A stretch of DNA of 33,267 bases from Accumulibacter sp. (GTDB taxonomy: Bacteria > Pseudomonadota > Gammaproteobacteria > Burkholderiales > Rhodocyclaceae). This document shows, one piece after another, positions 19,985 through 29,517 of the stretch. The position numbers were made by a program, and so were the translations under genes. Positions within the stretch are counted from its first letter, which is position 1. Every line of letters begins with the position of its first letter. The stretch covers positions 1-33,267 of the forward strand of contig JAITGN010000075.1 of assembly GCA_031280565.1 (NCBI GenBank), written 5' to 3'. The notes under the pieces were generated by a model that was not told the DNA's origin, did not search any database, and saw nothing but the letters and a program-made list of their open reading frames with translations.

Positions 19985-20968
19985 ATGCTTGGCGTGATCG
20001 AAGTTATTGACGGGGGTATCGGAAATACAATCCAGGATTCTGGACGAACCGGCTTTCGGCATATCGGACTGGCTGTTTCGGGTTATCTCGATGCTTATCT
20101 GGCCCGTTGTGCCAACGCGCTTGCCGGTAATCCGGACTCCGCTAACTGCGCGTGTGTCGAAATCCGCGCGGTTGGGCCGCGCCTTTTGATCCGCGAAGGT
20201 CCGGTCCGGCTGGCGCTGGCGGGAGAGATTTCCGCGTCGCTTTATCGAAATGATGACGAGGCGCGGAAAATTCGCGCGTGGCGGAGTTTTACGGCGTTTC
20301 CGGAAGACGAAATCGAATTTGATTATCTGCCAGGCGGTTCCTCCTACCTGGCTGTTCGAGGCGGAATCGATTCGCCGGTTCAACTTGGAAGCCGCTCGAC
20401 CTATCAGCATGCGCTGATCGGCGGAATCGACGGACGGCAGATCATGACGGGAAATCTGTTGCCGTGCGCGACCACGGTCGATCCCGCGGAACCCGAAAAG
20501 AGCGCTTCCACCATCTGGTCATACAACAGGGCGGCGCCGGTGCGCGTTGTTCTTGGGCCGCAGGATGAGCTTTTTCAAAAGGAAACGATCGCGCAGCTCG
20601 AAACAGCCAGTTATCGGGTAACGCCACAAATCGACCGGATGGGGATGCGGCTCGAAGGGCCGGAACTGATGCATGTGTTGCCGTCGGCGGCGGATATCGT
20701 TTCCGATTGCGTAACGCCCGGCGCGATCCAGGTGCCTGGCGACGGCCAGCCGATTATCCTGCTGGCGGATTGTCAAACGGTTGGCGGTTATCCGAAGATC
20801 GCAACGGTGATTCGCGCCGATCTGCCGCGTCTTGGACAATGCCATCCCGAAGAAATGCTCCGGTTTCAGCCGGTGGGGCTGCCGCGTGCGCGGCTGGCGT
20901 TTCTTGAAATGGAAACCCGCTGGAGTGTTTGGGCGCGCGGTATGACGCGGGCTGAAGCGATCCGCTAA
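19985..20968 (+). CDS. pxpC: 5-oxoprolinase subunit C (KipA-like, biotin-dependent carboxylase-like domain)
   Basis: 'TIQDSGRTGFRHIGLAVSGYLD', 'YLAVRGGIDSPVQLGSRSTY', 'LADCQTVGGYPKIATVIRADLPRLGQ'; ATG at 19985. Confidence 0.93.
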   Translation: MLGVIEVIDGGIGNTIQDSGRTGFRHIGLAVSGYLDAYLARCANALAGNPDSANCACVEIRAVGPRLLIREGPVRLALAGEISASLYRNDDEARKIRAWRSFTAFPEDEIEFDYLPGGSSYLAVRGGIDSPVQLGSRSTYQHALIGGIDGRQIMTGNLLPCATTVDPAEPEKSASTIWSYNRAAPVRVVLGPQDELFQKETIAQLETASYRVTPQIDRMGMRLEGPELMHVLPSAADIVSDCVTPGAIQVPGDGQPIILLADCQTVGGYPKIATVIRADLPRLGQCHPEEMLRFQPVGLPRARLAFLEMETRWSVWARGMTRAEAIR

Positions 20969-21012
20969 AAAACTGGAAAAACTCTGGAATACAGAGGGAT
21001 CGGAGAGATTCA

Positions 21013-21789
21013 ATGGCTGGAAAACTCAATCTGAATGCTGACCTGGGCGAAAGTTTTGGGCCGTGGTCGATGGGAAACGATAGCGCGATGCTTGACATCG
21101 TCGATTCGGCCAATGTGGCGTGCGGCTTCCACGGCGGCGATCCGGCAGTCATGCTCGAAACGGCGCGTCTTGCCCGGGAAAATAATGTGAGTATCGGCGC
21201 GCACCCTTCCTTTCCTGACTTGCAGGGTTTTGGACGCCGAAGAATGGATGTTTCGCCCGCCGAGCTTGAAGCGATGCTTATCTATCAGATCGGCGCGCTT
21301 CAGGCGTGCGCGTTCGCCAGCGGAGCGAAAGTGACGCATGTCAAACCGCATGGCGCGCTGAACAATATTGCCTGCGAAAACCGGAAAATCGCCGAAGCGA
21401 TTGCCAGCGCCGTCTGGCGCGTGGATCCGGGGCTGATTCTTCTGGGGCCGGCGGCTTCGCAAATCATTCATGCCGGAAGAGACAAAGGCTTGCCTGTCGT
21501 CGAGGAAATTTTCGCCGATCGCGCTTATCTGGATGATGGTAATCTGGTTCCGCGCGGACAGCCAGGCGCGATGATTCATGGCGCTGAAGCCAGTCTGGAG
21601 CATGTTATGCGCATTGTCGGGGAAGGCGCGCTGATTTCCATCAACGGCAAGCGCATTCCGGTCAATCCGCAAAGCATCTGCGTTCACGGCGACAACGAAA
21701 CGGCGGCGGCGACGGCGAAAAAACTGCGCGAAGGCTTGATTGCCGCAGGATATTTGCTGCTTCCCTTGCCGGATCTGCTCGAATCCTGA
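21013..21789 (+). CDS. pxpA: 5-oxoprolinase subunit A (LamB/YcsF)
   Basis: 'LNADLGESFGPWSMGNDSAMLDIVDSANVACGFHGGDPAVM', 'VKPHGALNNIA'. Confidence 0.96.
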   Translation: MAGKLNLNADLGESFGPWSMGNDSAMLDIVDSANVACGFHGGDPAVMLETARLARENNVSIGAHPSFPDLQGFGRRRMDVSPAELEAMLIYQIGALQACAFASGAKVTHVKPHGALNNIACENRKIAEAIASAVWRVDPGLILLGPAASQIIHAGRDKGLPVVEEIFADRAYLDDGNLVPRGQPGAMIHGAEASLEHVMRIVGEGALISINGKRIPVNPQSICVHGDNETAAATAKKLREGLIAAGYLLLPLPDLLES

Positions 21790-21818
21790 CCGGCGCGGAA
21801 TGCGCGCGCATTATTGTT

Positions 21819-21857
21819 GACCGCGAAAAACCGCGATTTTCACGGTTCGTCGCGGTC
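21819..21857. repeat. Inverted repeat/hairpin downstream of pxpA
   Basis: GACCGCGA (21819-21826) / TCGCGGTC (21850-21857), with inner AACCG/CGGTT and a symmetric 2x2 internal loop; no clear T-tract. Confidence 0.65.
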
Positions 21858-22188
21858 AAAAACCGAAGCGCCAGGGCCGGAAAACGCGTTTTCGTGAAAA
21901 CAGGCGCTGCAGCCGGGCGCGTTGTCGTGTATCATCTAGCCTCGTGGGGCGAATGTGCTCTTTTTTAGGGCATTGACGCACTCCTCCTGTGTCTCGATCC
22001 GGGCCGTGACCGGCAAATAATGTGGAAAAAACGGATTCGGGAATGGCATGGCGCTTGCTCCTCCCTTGTGGGGAGATTTCCGCCGGGATTGGCGCGATAG
22101 CGCTGGCAGGCTATGAGCTTCTCCCGGTCGATGATGTTTAAGGGTCCGCTTGCCGGGCGTTCTGTTTGACTTTCTTTGGAGGAAACGA

Positions 22189-23457
22189 ATGATGTGCATG
22201 CGAAAATTGCGTAGCGCTTTCGCGGCGGCGTTGCTGCTGGGGCCGTGTTTTTTTGGAAGCGCGCAGGCGCAGCAGGAAATCAAGATCGGCGCCATTTACC
22301 CGTTGACCGGCGCGGCGGCTTCGACTGGCCTGGAGATGCGGAATGCGCTTGAACTGGCGGCCGATATGATCAACAACGGCGCCAAAGGCATCGACATGCC
22401 GTTGGCCGCGGGCGGTGGATTGCCGAATCTCGGGAACGCCAAAATCCGCTTGATTTTCGCGGATCACCAGGGTAACCCGCAGGTTGGCGCGACCGAAGCG
22501 GAACGCCTCATCATGCAGGAAAAAGTCGTCGCCTTGCTGGGCTGCTATTTCAGCAATGTGACATCGACCGCCAGTCAGATGGCCGAACGTTACGGCGTTC
22601 CTTTCCTGAATCCGGAATCGTCGTCGGCGAAACTGACGCAACGCCGTTTCAAGTGGTTTTTCCGCACGACGCCGCATGACGATCTGTTTGTCCATAATTT
22701 TTACGAGTTCCTCAAGGATATCGGGGCCAAAAAGAACCTCAAGCCGAAACGTATCGCGCTCCTGAACGAAAACACGGAATGGGGCGTCGAGACGACGAAA
22801 ATCGAGGAAAAGCTGGCCGGAGAGCTTGGATATAACATCGTCGAAAAGATTATTTACCCGGCGAAAAGCACTCAGCTGACTTCCGAAGTCCAGCGACTGA
22901 AAGCGTCGAAAGCTGACCTGCTGATGCAGTCCTCGTACCTTGGCGACGCGATTCTCTCCATGAAAACGTACAAGGAACAGGGTTTTGCGCCCTCTGCCAT
23001 TCTTGCCAACGACGCCGGATTTTCCGATACCGAATTCCGCCGGACTCTGGGCAAGGACGCTAACTACGTGCTGTCGCGCGAAGTCTGGGCAAAAGACCTG
23101 ACGACGCAGAATCCACTGATCAAACAGGTTAACGATCTGTACGCGCAAAAATACAAAACCGATTTCAACGGCAATTCCGCGCGTTCGTTCACAGGGTTGT
23201 TCGTGCTGGCCGACGCGATCAACCGCGCGGGTTCCACCGCGCCGGAAGCGATTCGCAAGGCGCTCAGCGAAACCAATATTCCGGGCAAACACCTGATCAT
23301 GCCCTGGGAAGGCGTCAAATTCGACGCGACCGGCCAGAATACGCTGGGACGCGGCATCATCGTTCAGATACAGAACGGCGAATTCGCGACTGTGTGGCCG
23401 TTTGACATCGCGACGAAAGATATCATTTGGCCGATGCCCGCGTGGGATAAGCGCTAA
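22189..23457 (+). CDS. livK: Branched-chain amino acid ABC transporter, substrate-binding protein
   Basis: Signal peptide, 'EIKIGAIYPLTGAAASTGLEMRNALELAADMINN'; SD 'ttggagg' upstream of ATG. Confidence 0.93.
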   Translation: MMCMRKLRSAFAAALLLGPCFFGSAQAQQEIKIGAIYPLTGAAASTGLEMRNALELAADMINNGAKGIDMPLAAGGGLPNLGNAKIRLIFADHQGNPQVGATEAERLIMQEKVVALLGCYFSNVTSTASQMAERYGVPFLNPESSSAKLTQRRFKWFFRTTPHDDLFVHNFYEFLKDIGAKKNLKPKRIALLNENTEWGVETTKIEEKLAGELGYNIVEKIIYPAKSTQLTSEVQRLKASKADLLMQSSYLGDAILSMKTYKEQGFAPSAILANDAGFSDTEFRRTLGKDANYVLSREVWAKDLTTQNPLIKQVNDLYAQKYKTDFNGNSARSFTGLFVLADAINRAGSTAPEAIRKALSETNIPGKHLIMPWEGVKFDATGQNTLGRGIIVQIQNGEFATVWPFDIATKDIIWPMPAWDKR

Positions 23458-23472
23458 CAACAACCTGTAAGT

Positions 23473-23504
23473 CTGGCCGCGCGCTCGCGGCCAGCGTTTT
23501 TTTT
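23473..23504 (+). terminator. Intrinsic terminator/attenuator between livK and livH
   Basis: Perfect stem CTGGCCGC-gcgctc-GCGGCCAG (23473-23494), then 'cg' and TTTTTTTT (23497-23504). Confidence 0.88.
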
Positions 23505-23521
23505 CAATGGTGGTGATTCAG

Positions 23522-24391
23522 ATGAATGGAGAGATCCTCCTGCAAACCTTGCTTTCGGGGATATTGATCGGGCTGGTCTATGCGCTGGTTGCCGTTGGCC
23601 TGTCGGTCATTTACGGGGTGATGGAGATCGTGAATTTCGCGCATGGCGAATTTCTGATGCTGGGCATGTATTCGAGTTTCTGGCTGTTTGCGCTTTTTGC
23701 GCTCGATCCGTTGGCGACACTGCCATTGACGCTGCTCTTGCTGTTTGGTCTTGGAGCGCTTGTTTACCGGTTTACGATCAAGCGCATTGTCAATGCGCCC
23801 ATGCTTTCGCAAATTTTCGTGACATTCGGCCTGATGATCCTTTTTCGCGGAGGAGCGCAGTTTTTCTGGAAGCCGGACTTTCGCACCGTCGAAAATTCGC
23901 TGGTATCCGGAAACGTGGTAATCAACGGCCTGTATTTTGGCATCCCTCACATTGTGGCCGCGCTGGGCGCGGTCGTCGCGACGGGCGCTGTGTGGTGGTT
24001 TATCAACCGCACGCGTCTTGGCGCGGCGCTTGAAGCGACGGCTCAGGATAAAGAAGCGGCCCAGTTGATGGGTATTCCATCGCACTGGATATTCGCGCTG
24101 GCCTGGGGGCTGGGCGCGGCCTGCGCGGGTGTTGCGGGCGTCCTGCTTTCGACATTTTTCCCCATATTCCCGGAGGTCGGCGCCAATTTCTGCCTGATCG
24201 CCTTTGTCGTCGTCGCGTTAGGCGGTTTCGGTAACGTGACCGGTGCGTTATGGGCAGGAATTATCGTCGGCGTCGTCGAAGTGCTTGGCGGGTTCTGGAT
24301 CGGGCCGGAATACAAACTGGCGATCGTTCTGACCTTGTTTCTGGCGGTTATTCTGGTTCGTCCTCAGGGATTGATGGGGAGAGCCGAATGA
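23522..24391 (+). CDS. livH: Branched-chain amino acid ABC transporter permease
   Basis: 'LIGLVYALVAVGLSVIYGVMEIVNFAHGEFLMLG', 'VVVALGGFGNVTGALWAG'. ATG at 23507 is an alternative start. Confidence 0.94.
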   Translation: MNGEILLQTLLSGILIGLVYALVAVGLSVIYGVMEIVNFAHGEFLMLGMYSSFWLFALFALDPLATLPLTLLLLFGLGALVYRFTIKRIVNAPMLSQIFVTFGLMILFRGGAQFFWKPDFRTVENSLVSGNVVINGLYFGIPHIVAALGAVVATGAVWWFINRTRLGAALEATAQDKEAAQLMGIPSHWIFALAWGLGAACAGVAGVLLSTFFPIFPEVGANFCLIAFVVVALGGFGNVTGALWAGIIVGVVEVLGGFWIGPEYKLAIVLTLFLAVILVRPQGLMGRAE

Positions 24392-25362
24392 TGACGAAAA
24401 AAAGGAATTCCCTGATTGTCGTTGGCGCGGCGCTTGCGCTCGTCCTGCCGTTCATCGTTTCGAATCCGGCGCACCAGAACTATCTGATACTTGTCCTGAT
24501 GTTCGCCCAGATCGGCGTCGCGTGGAACATTCTTGGCGGCTATGTCGGGCAGGTTTCGCTCGGTCATGTCGCCTTTTTTGGCATCGGCGCGTACACATCG
24601 ACGGCGCTCCTCATCAGCGTGGGCTTGAGTCCATGGATCGGCATGTTGATTGGTGGAATCGTCGCCGCGGTTTTCGGCGTCATGATCGGATGGATCTGTT
24701 TTCGCTTCAAAGGGCACTATTTCACCATGGCGACAATCGCGGTCGCGGAAATCATCCAGGTGCTCTTCACCAATTGGGAAGGCGTTGGCGGCGCTGTCGG
24801 CCTTTATGTTCCCATGGACAGGCAAGGCTGGGGAGTCATGGTATTCAACAGCAAGCTGCCGTATTACTACATCGCGCTGGGCTTGCTTTGCGTGACTCTG
24901 CTGGGCAACTGGGCAATCGAAAAAAGTTTTCTCGGCTACTATTTCCGCGCCATCAAGGACGAGCCGGAAGCGGCGCGCAGTCTGGGTGTCAGCCTGACTG
25001 CCTACAAACTGGTCGCTATCGCCATTTCGAGTTTTTTCACTGCGATGGGCGGGTCGTTCTACGCGCAAAAAGAGCTTTTCATCGATCCGGGTTCTGTCCT
25101 GGTGACCTCGCTTTCAGTCAAAATGTCGCTTGTGACGATTCTGGGCGGCGTCGGCAGTCTGTTCGGCCCGCTGGTCGGCTCCACGTTGCTTACAGGCATT
25201 GAGGAAGCGACCCGCCAGTTCTTTGGTGGCAGCGGGATGGGGATCGACCTGATTATTTACGCTTCGATTATCATCATTGTCGCCATTTATTATCCGGCGG
25301 GCGTTCTCGGCTGGATAAAGCATCTATTGCGGCGCGACGCTAAAACGGAGGGCGGCGCGTGA
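24388..25362 (+). CDS. livM: Branched-chain amino acid ABC transporter permease
   Basis: 'NILGGYVGQVSLGHVAFFGIGAYTSTALL', 'AIKDEPEAARSLGVSLTAYKLVAIAISSFFTAMGGSFYA'. Confidence 0.94.
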   Translation: MMTKKRNSLIVVGAALALVLPFIVSNPAHQNYLILVLMFAQIGVAWNILGGYVGQVSLGHVAFFGIGAYTSTALLISVGLSPWIGMLIGGIVAAVFGVMIGWICFRFKGHYFTMATIAVAEIIQVLFTNWEGVGGAVGLYVPMDRQGWGVMVFNSKLPYYYIALGLLCVTLLGNWAIEKSFLGYYFRAIKDEPEAARSLGVSLTAYKLVAIAISSFFTAMGGSFYAQKELFIDPGSVLVTSLSVKMSLVTILGGVGSLFGPLVGSTLLTGIEEATRQFFGGSGMGIDLIIYASIIIIVAIYYPAGVLGWIKHLLRRDAKTEGGA

Positions 25363-26072
25363 ACAGGCTTCTTGTCGTAGATAACCTCAGCAAGCGTTTT
25401 GGCGGCATCATCGCCAATGAAGATATTTCATTCCATCTCGAAGCGGGGCAGATCGTCGGACTGATCGGACCGAACGGCGCGGGGAAGACGACGCTGTTCA
25501 ATTGTATCGCCGGATTCTATCCGCCATCCGAAGGAACGATCCGTTTCATGGGCAACGATATTACCGGCATGGGATCGCCGATGATGGCGCATCTGGGTAT
25601 CGCGCGCACATTCCAGATCGTTCGCAGTTTCGGTTCGATGACCGTGCTTGAAAATGTCATGGTCGGCGCGATGCTTCGCAACAAAAGCGTTTCGGTCGCG
25701 CGTGAACGCGCGAACGACGAACTGGAATTTTGCGGGCTTTCCGCGCGCGCGAACGTGGCCGCGTCGAATCTGACGGTTGCCGAACAGCGGCGGCTTGAAG
25801 TCGCGCGTGCCCTGGCGACTGAACCTCATCTTCTTCTGCTTGATGAAACGATGGCGGGGTTGACGCCTTCCGAAGTTCAGGAAGCGGTGCGCCTGGTCAA
25901 GGATATTCAGAAACGCGGCATCGCCTGTCTGATCGTCGAGCACGTGATGGAAGGCATCATGCCGATCGCCGATCATATGATCGTTCTCGATTACGGCCGC
26001 AAGATCGCCGAAGGGACTCCCGCGCAGATCAGCCGCGATCCGGTCGTTCTGGCGGCCTATCTTGGAGAATGA
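25359..26072 (+). CDS. livG: Branched-chain amino acid ABC transporter ATP-binding protein
   Basis: Walker A 'GPNGAGKTTLFN', 'LTVAEQRRLEVARALATEPHLLLLDETMAGLTPSE'; GTG start overlapping the livM stop. Confidence 0.95.
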   Translation: MNRLLVVDNLSKRFGGIIANEDISFHLEAGQIVGLIGPNGAGKTTLFNCIAGFYPPSEGTIRFMGNDITGMGSPMMAHLGIARTFQIVRSFGSMTVLENVMVGAMLRNKSVSVARERANDELEFCGLSARANVAASNLTVAEQRRLEVARALATEPHLLLLDETMAGLTPSEVQEAVRLVKDIQKRGIACLIVEHVMEGIMPIADHMIVLDYGRKIAEGTPAQISRDPVVLAAYLGE

Positions 26073-26779
26073 GCATGCTTTCGTTACAGAATATAGCGAT
26101 TGCCTACAACGGCGTCCCGGCGATACATGATGTTAGCATTGATGTCAATGAAGGCGAAATCGTCGCCCTCGTCGGCGGGAACGGCAACGGAAAATCCTCG
26201 ACGCTGCGTGCCATCGCCGGCCTGAATTCACTGGCGAGCGGCAGGATCGTTTTTGGCGGGCAGGACATTACGGCGCTTCAGGCGCACAGGCGTCCCGCGC
26301 TTGGCATCTGCCTTGTGCCGGAAGGCCGCCGTCTGTTTCCGAAACTGACGGTTGAAAAGAACCTGATGCTCGGCGCATTTACCCGGCGCGACACGGTGGA
26401 AATCGCGCAATCGAAAGACTATGTTTTTGAACTTTTTCCAATCCTCAAAGAACGCCGGAAACAGATCGCAGGCACTTTGAGTGGCGGACAGCAGCAAATG
26501 CTGGCGATTGGCCGGGGATTGATGGCCAAGCCGCGTCTTCTGATGCTGGATGAACCGTCGTGGGGAATCGCGCCGAAACTCGTGACAAAAATTCTTGACA
26601 CGATCCAACAGATCAACGCATCGGGCCTGACCATTCTTCTGGTCGAGCAAAATGTCAAACGGGCGCTTGAGATAGCGAGCCGGGGGTACGTGCTGCAAAC
26701 CGGGCGAGTCGTCCTTTCCGGCAGCGGTGAAGACCTGCTTTGTAATTCAGAAATCCAGAAAGCCTATCTGGGCATTTGA
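26069..26779 (+). CDS. livF: Branched-chain amino acid ABC transporter ATP-binding protein
   Basis: 'GGNGNGKSSTLRAIAGL', 'LSGGQQQMLAIGRGLMAKPRLLMLDEPSWGIAPKLV'; ATG overlaps the livG stop. Confidence 0.95.
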   Translation: MSMLSLQNIAIAYNGVPAIHDVSIDVNEGEIVALVGGNGNGKSSTLRAIAGLNSLASGRIVFGGQDITALQAHRRPALGICLVPEGRRLFPKLTVEKNLMLGAFTRRDTVEIAQSKDYVFELFPILKERRKQIAGTLSGGQQQMLAIGRGLMAKPRLLMLDEPSWGIAPKLVTKILDTIQQINASGLTILLVEQNVKRALEIASRGYVLQTGRVVLSGSGEDLLCNSEIQKAYLGI

Positions 26780-27126
26780 GCGGGATTTTCCGGCCCGGAA
26801 CGAGCAGGCCGCCGAAATTCCTTCTCCTCCCGTTTTCCGTTGCGTCGTGCTGGGGAAACAAGGCCGCGCAACGCGGGGAATCGTGGTGATAAAAATGCCC
26901 ACAGAAATGACGTTCCTGGCGGATATTTTCCATAACCGCAAATAAAACTGCTTTAAAACGCGATTTTCTATTGTATTTTTAAAAGAGGCTGAAAGCATCC
27001 ATTTGTTAAAAATGGCTTGAAAACGTAATAATTTCTTCCGAAATTCACCATTTTTTCACTGAATTTCAAAAAATACCCTTTGTTTTCAGTATTCTCAGGG
27101 CACGTCATATAACTATACAGGGCATT

Positions 27127-28539
27127 TCAGAAGGTGATAAATTCTCCCTGTTCGGGTGAACGCGCGTTCTTCCATCCGAGTTTTTCTTGAATGGTCGCGG
27201 CAAAAGCCCGCGAAGCGCTGGATTCGCCATGGACGACGAATGTCAGTTTGGGCGGTTTGCGGAAACCGCGCAGCCAGTCGATCAAGGCGGGCTGGTCGGC
27301 GTGTGCGGAAAGTCCGCCGACAGTGTAAATCCGCGCCCTGACAGGAATGGGTTCTCCAAAAATGCGCACGAGCTTCGCGCCATCGACAAGCCGGCGCCCG
27401 AGCGTGCCGCTGGCCTGGAATCCGGTAATCAGAATGCAGCATTCACCGCGCGGCAGATTTTCGCGCAGATGATATTTGATCCGTCCGGCATCGCACATTC
27501 CGCTTGCCGAAATGATGACAGCGCCGTTCCGTATTTCGTTGAGTCTTTTTGACTGCTCGGCGTTTCCGACGAATTCGACGCGTACCTGATCAGGATGTTT
27601 TTCCACCCAGCGGTGAAGCTCGAGAGTTTCGTCGTCGAGCAGTTCCGGATGTTCGAGAGTAATGCGCGTCGCCGAACTCGCCATCGGCGAATCGACATAG
27701 ATCGCCAGCGGTTCGATGCGTTTGCGGCGCACAAGATCGGCGAGAATATAGATGATTTCCTGTGTCCGGCCTACGGCGAAGGAGGGGATGATGAGATTGC
27801 CCTGCGTTTCGCGGACGCGCTCGAATGCGGAAACGATTTCGTCTTCGGTTTCCTCCATCGGCCGGTGACAGCGGTTGCCGTAGGTCGATTCGACGAGCAG
27901 CAGATCCGCTTCAGGGATGACTTTTTCGGGATCGTGAATGACAGGGCGGTTTGGCATGCCAAGGTCGCCGGAAAAGACCAGTTTCCGGTTTTTTTTGTCT
28001 TCGGATGCCGTGATTTCTATCCAGGATGATCCCAAAATGTGTCCGGCCTCGTGAAAACATATGCATATGTTTTCCGAAACGCGCGTTTCGGTTCCGAAGG
28101 GCACTGGAACCAGATAGCGCAGGGTCGTCATCGCCTGCTCGACCGTGTAGAGCGGCTGGGTGATCCGGAAACGTGAAGCCTTTCCGCGGCGCTGGTGGCG
28201 AAGCTGCCATTCGCTTTCTTTTTCCTGGATATGCGCGCTGTCGGGAAGCAGGATTTTCAGGAGATCAACAGTGGCGGGCGTCGCGTAGATTGGACCGCGA
28301 AACCCCATGACAATCAGGCGCGGCAACAGGCCGGAATGATCGATATGCGCGTGCGTTATCAGGACGAAATCGATTTCACGCACATCAAAATCGAAATTCA
28401 GCGCGTTGACGTTTTTCGTATACGCTTCCCGTCCTCCCTGGAACATGCCGCAATCGACAAGAAAGCGGCGCGATCCCGCCTCCACCAGTGAACACGAGCC
28501 GGTTACTTCGCCCGCAGCCCCAAGAAAACCAATGCGCAT
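27127..28539 (-). CDS. MBL-fold/beta-CASP RNA-processing exonuclease
   Basis: 'MRIGFLGAAGEVTGSCSLVEAGSRRFLVDCGMFQGG', 'LITHAHIDHSGLLPRL', 'SASGMCDAGRIKYHLRENLPR', 'TVGGLSAHADQPALIDWL'. Confidence 0.93.
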   Translation of the reverse strand: MRIGFLGAAGEVTGSCSLVEAGSRRFLVDCGMFQGGREAYTKNVNALNFDFDVREIDFVLITHAHIDHSGLLPRLIVMGFRGPIYATPATVDLLKILLPDSAHIQEKESEWQLRHQRRGKASRFRITQPLYTVEQAMTTLRYLVPVPFGTETRVSENICICFHEAGHILGSSWIEITASEDKKNRKLVFSGDLGMPNRPVIHDPEKVIPEADLLLVESTYGNRCHRPMEETEDEIVSAFERVRETQGNLIIPSFAVGRTQEIIYILADLVRRKRIEPLAIYVDSPMASSATRITLEHPELLDDETLELHRWVEKHPDQVRVEFVGNAEQSKRLNEIRNGAVIISASGMCDAGRIKYHLRENLPRGECCILITGFQASGTLGRRLVDGAKLVRIFGEPIPVRARIYTVGGLSAHADQPALIDWLRGFRKPPKLTFVVHGESSASRAFAATIQEKLGWKNARSPEQGEFITF

Positions 28540-28725
28540 AGACGGCCTCCCCCGGAAAGTCGCCCGCCGTGGAAAAAATCCGGTTTTGTCGCCGGAGTCC
28601 GGAACATTCGTCCCGCGCGGGCGAAACGCCGTATATTCTAACCGTTTGAAGCGCGTCGCGGATTCTGCGTTTGTCAATATCCGCATAAGCGCTAAAATAG
28701 AAAGAGCCGTCAAATGGAGGTTGTC

Positions 28726-29517
28726 ATGACAAAAAAGTTTCTTGCCATCCTGTTAGCGCTTCTTTTTCTCATGGGCGATATCTCGCTGGCGGAAGGTGTT
28801 TACGTCATTCAGGGGCCGGGCGGCCCCACGTTTTCGAATGTCCCTCAGCCGGGCAGCAAGGAAGTCGACCTGCGTCCACTGACGGTTATTCAATCCACGA
28901 AGCCTGAGGACAGCGTTCCCGCGCGCGCCGCGCCAGCAAGGGAATACGCCAGGGAACCGGGCGGCCGGCCGGCGGCCGGTTCGCGGAACGCCCCGTGGGA
29001 ATCGGTTTACCAGAATTTTTCCGTGACATGGCCGCAGGACAGCGGCAGTGTCATCATCAATCCCGGCACATTCGACGTGCGTCTTGCCATCGATCCGGCG
29101 CTTCGAATCGAAGAGGGGCATGCTTTTTCCGTGAGCATCAATGGTGAGCCTGTCAGGGAACGGTTTACGGCAACGGAGTTTATGATTCCACCGGAGTTTT
29201 TTGGCGATTCTTTGCCGGTCAACCAGTTCGCTTCGCTTCAAGCGAGCATTGTCGACAGGGATGGAATCGTCGTGAAAAAAGCAGAACCTGTCCGTTTCTT
29301 TATGCGTTTCACAACCGTCCTGCAGAATCCGAACCTGTCGCCAAATCCGGGCTATCCGTATCCTGTCCGGCCGATAACGCCAGCGCGTCCCGGGCATCGT
29401 CCGGAACACAGGGAATCTCCGGGGCATTCGGAAAGTCCTGGAAAGCGTCCGCCCCCATCTTCGAGCACGGAAACGCTTCCGGGAGGACGGGTTTATTTGC
29501 ATGGCGGCAGAAAATAA
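28726..29517 (+). CDS. Predicted exported hypothetical protein with Pro/Ser/His-rich C-terminus
   Basis: N-terminal signal peptide 'MTKKFLAILLALLFLMGDISLAEG', C-terminal 'PGHRPEHRESPGHSESPGKRPPPSSS'; SD 'ggagg' upstream. Confidence 0.72.
   Translation: MTKKFLAILLALLFLMGDISLAEGVYVIQGPGGPTFSNVPQPGSKEVDLRPLTVIQSTKPEDSVPARAAPAREYAREPGGRPAAGSRNAPWESVYQNFSVTWPQDSGSVIINPGTFDVRLAIDPALRIEEGHAFSVSINGEPVRERFTATEFMIPPEFFGDSLPVNQFASLQASIVDRDGIVVKKAEPVRFFMRFTTVLQNPNLSPNPGYPYPVRPITPARPGHRPEHRESPGHSESPGKRPPPSSSTETLPGGRVYLHGGRK

Noticed and set aside
21819-21857. pxpA hairpin as an intrinsic terminator
   Set aside because: Stem is good but there is no T-tract on either strand's 3' side; listed as an inverted repeat only.
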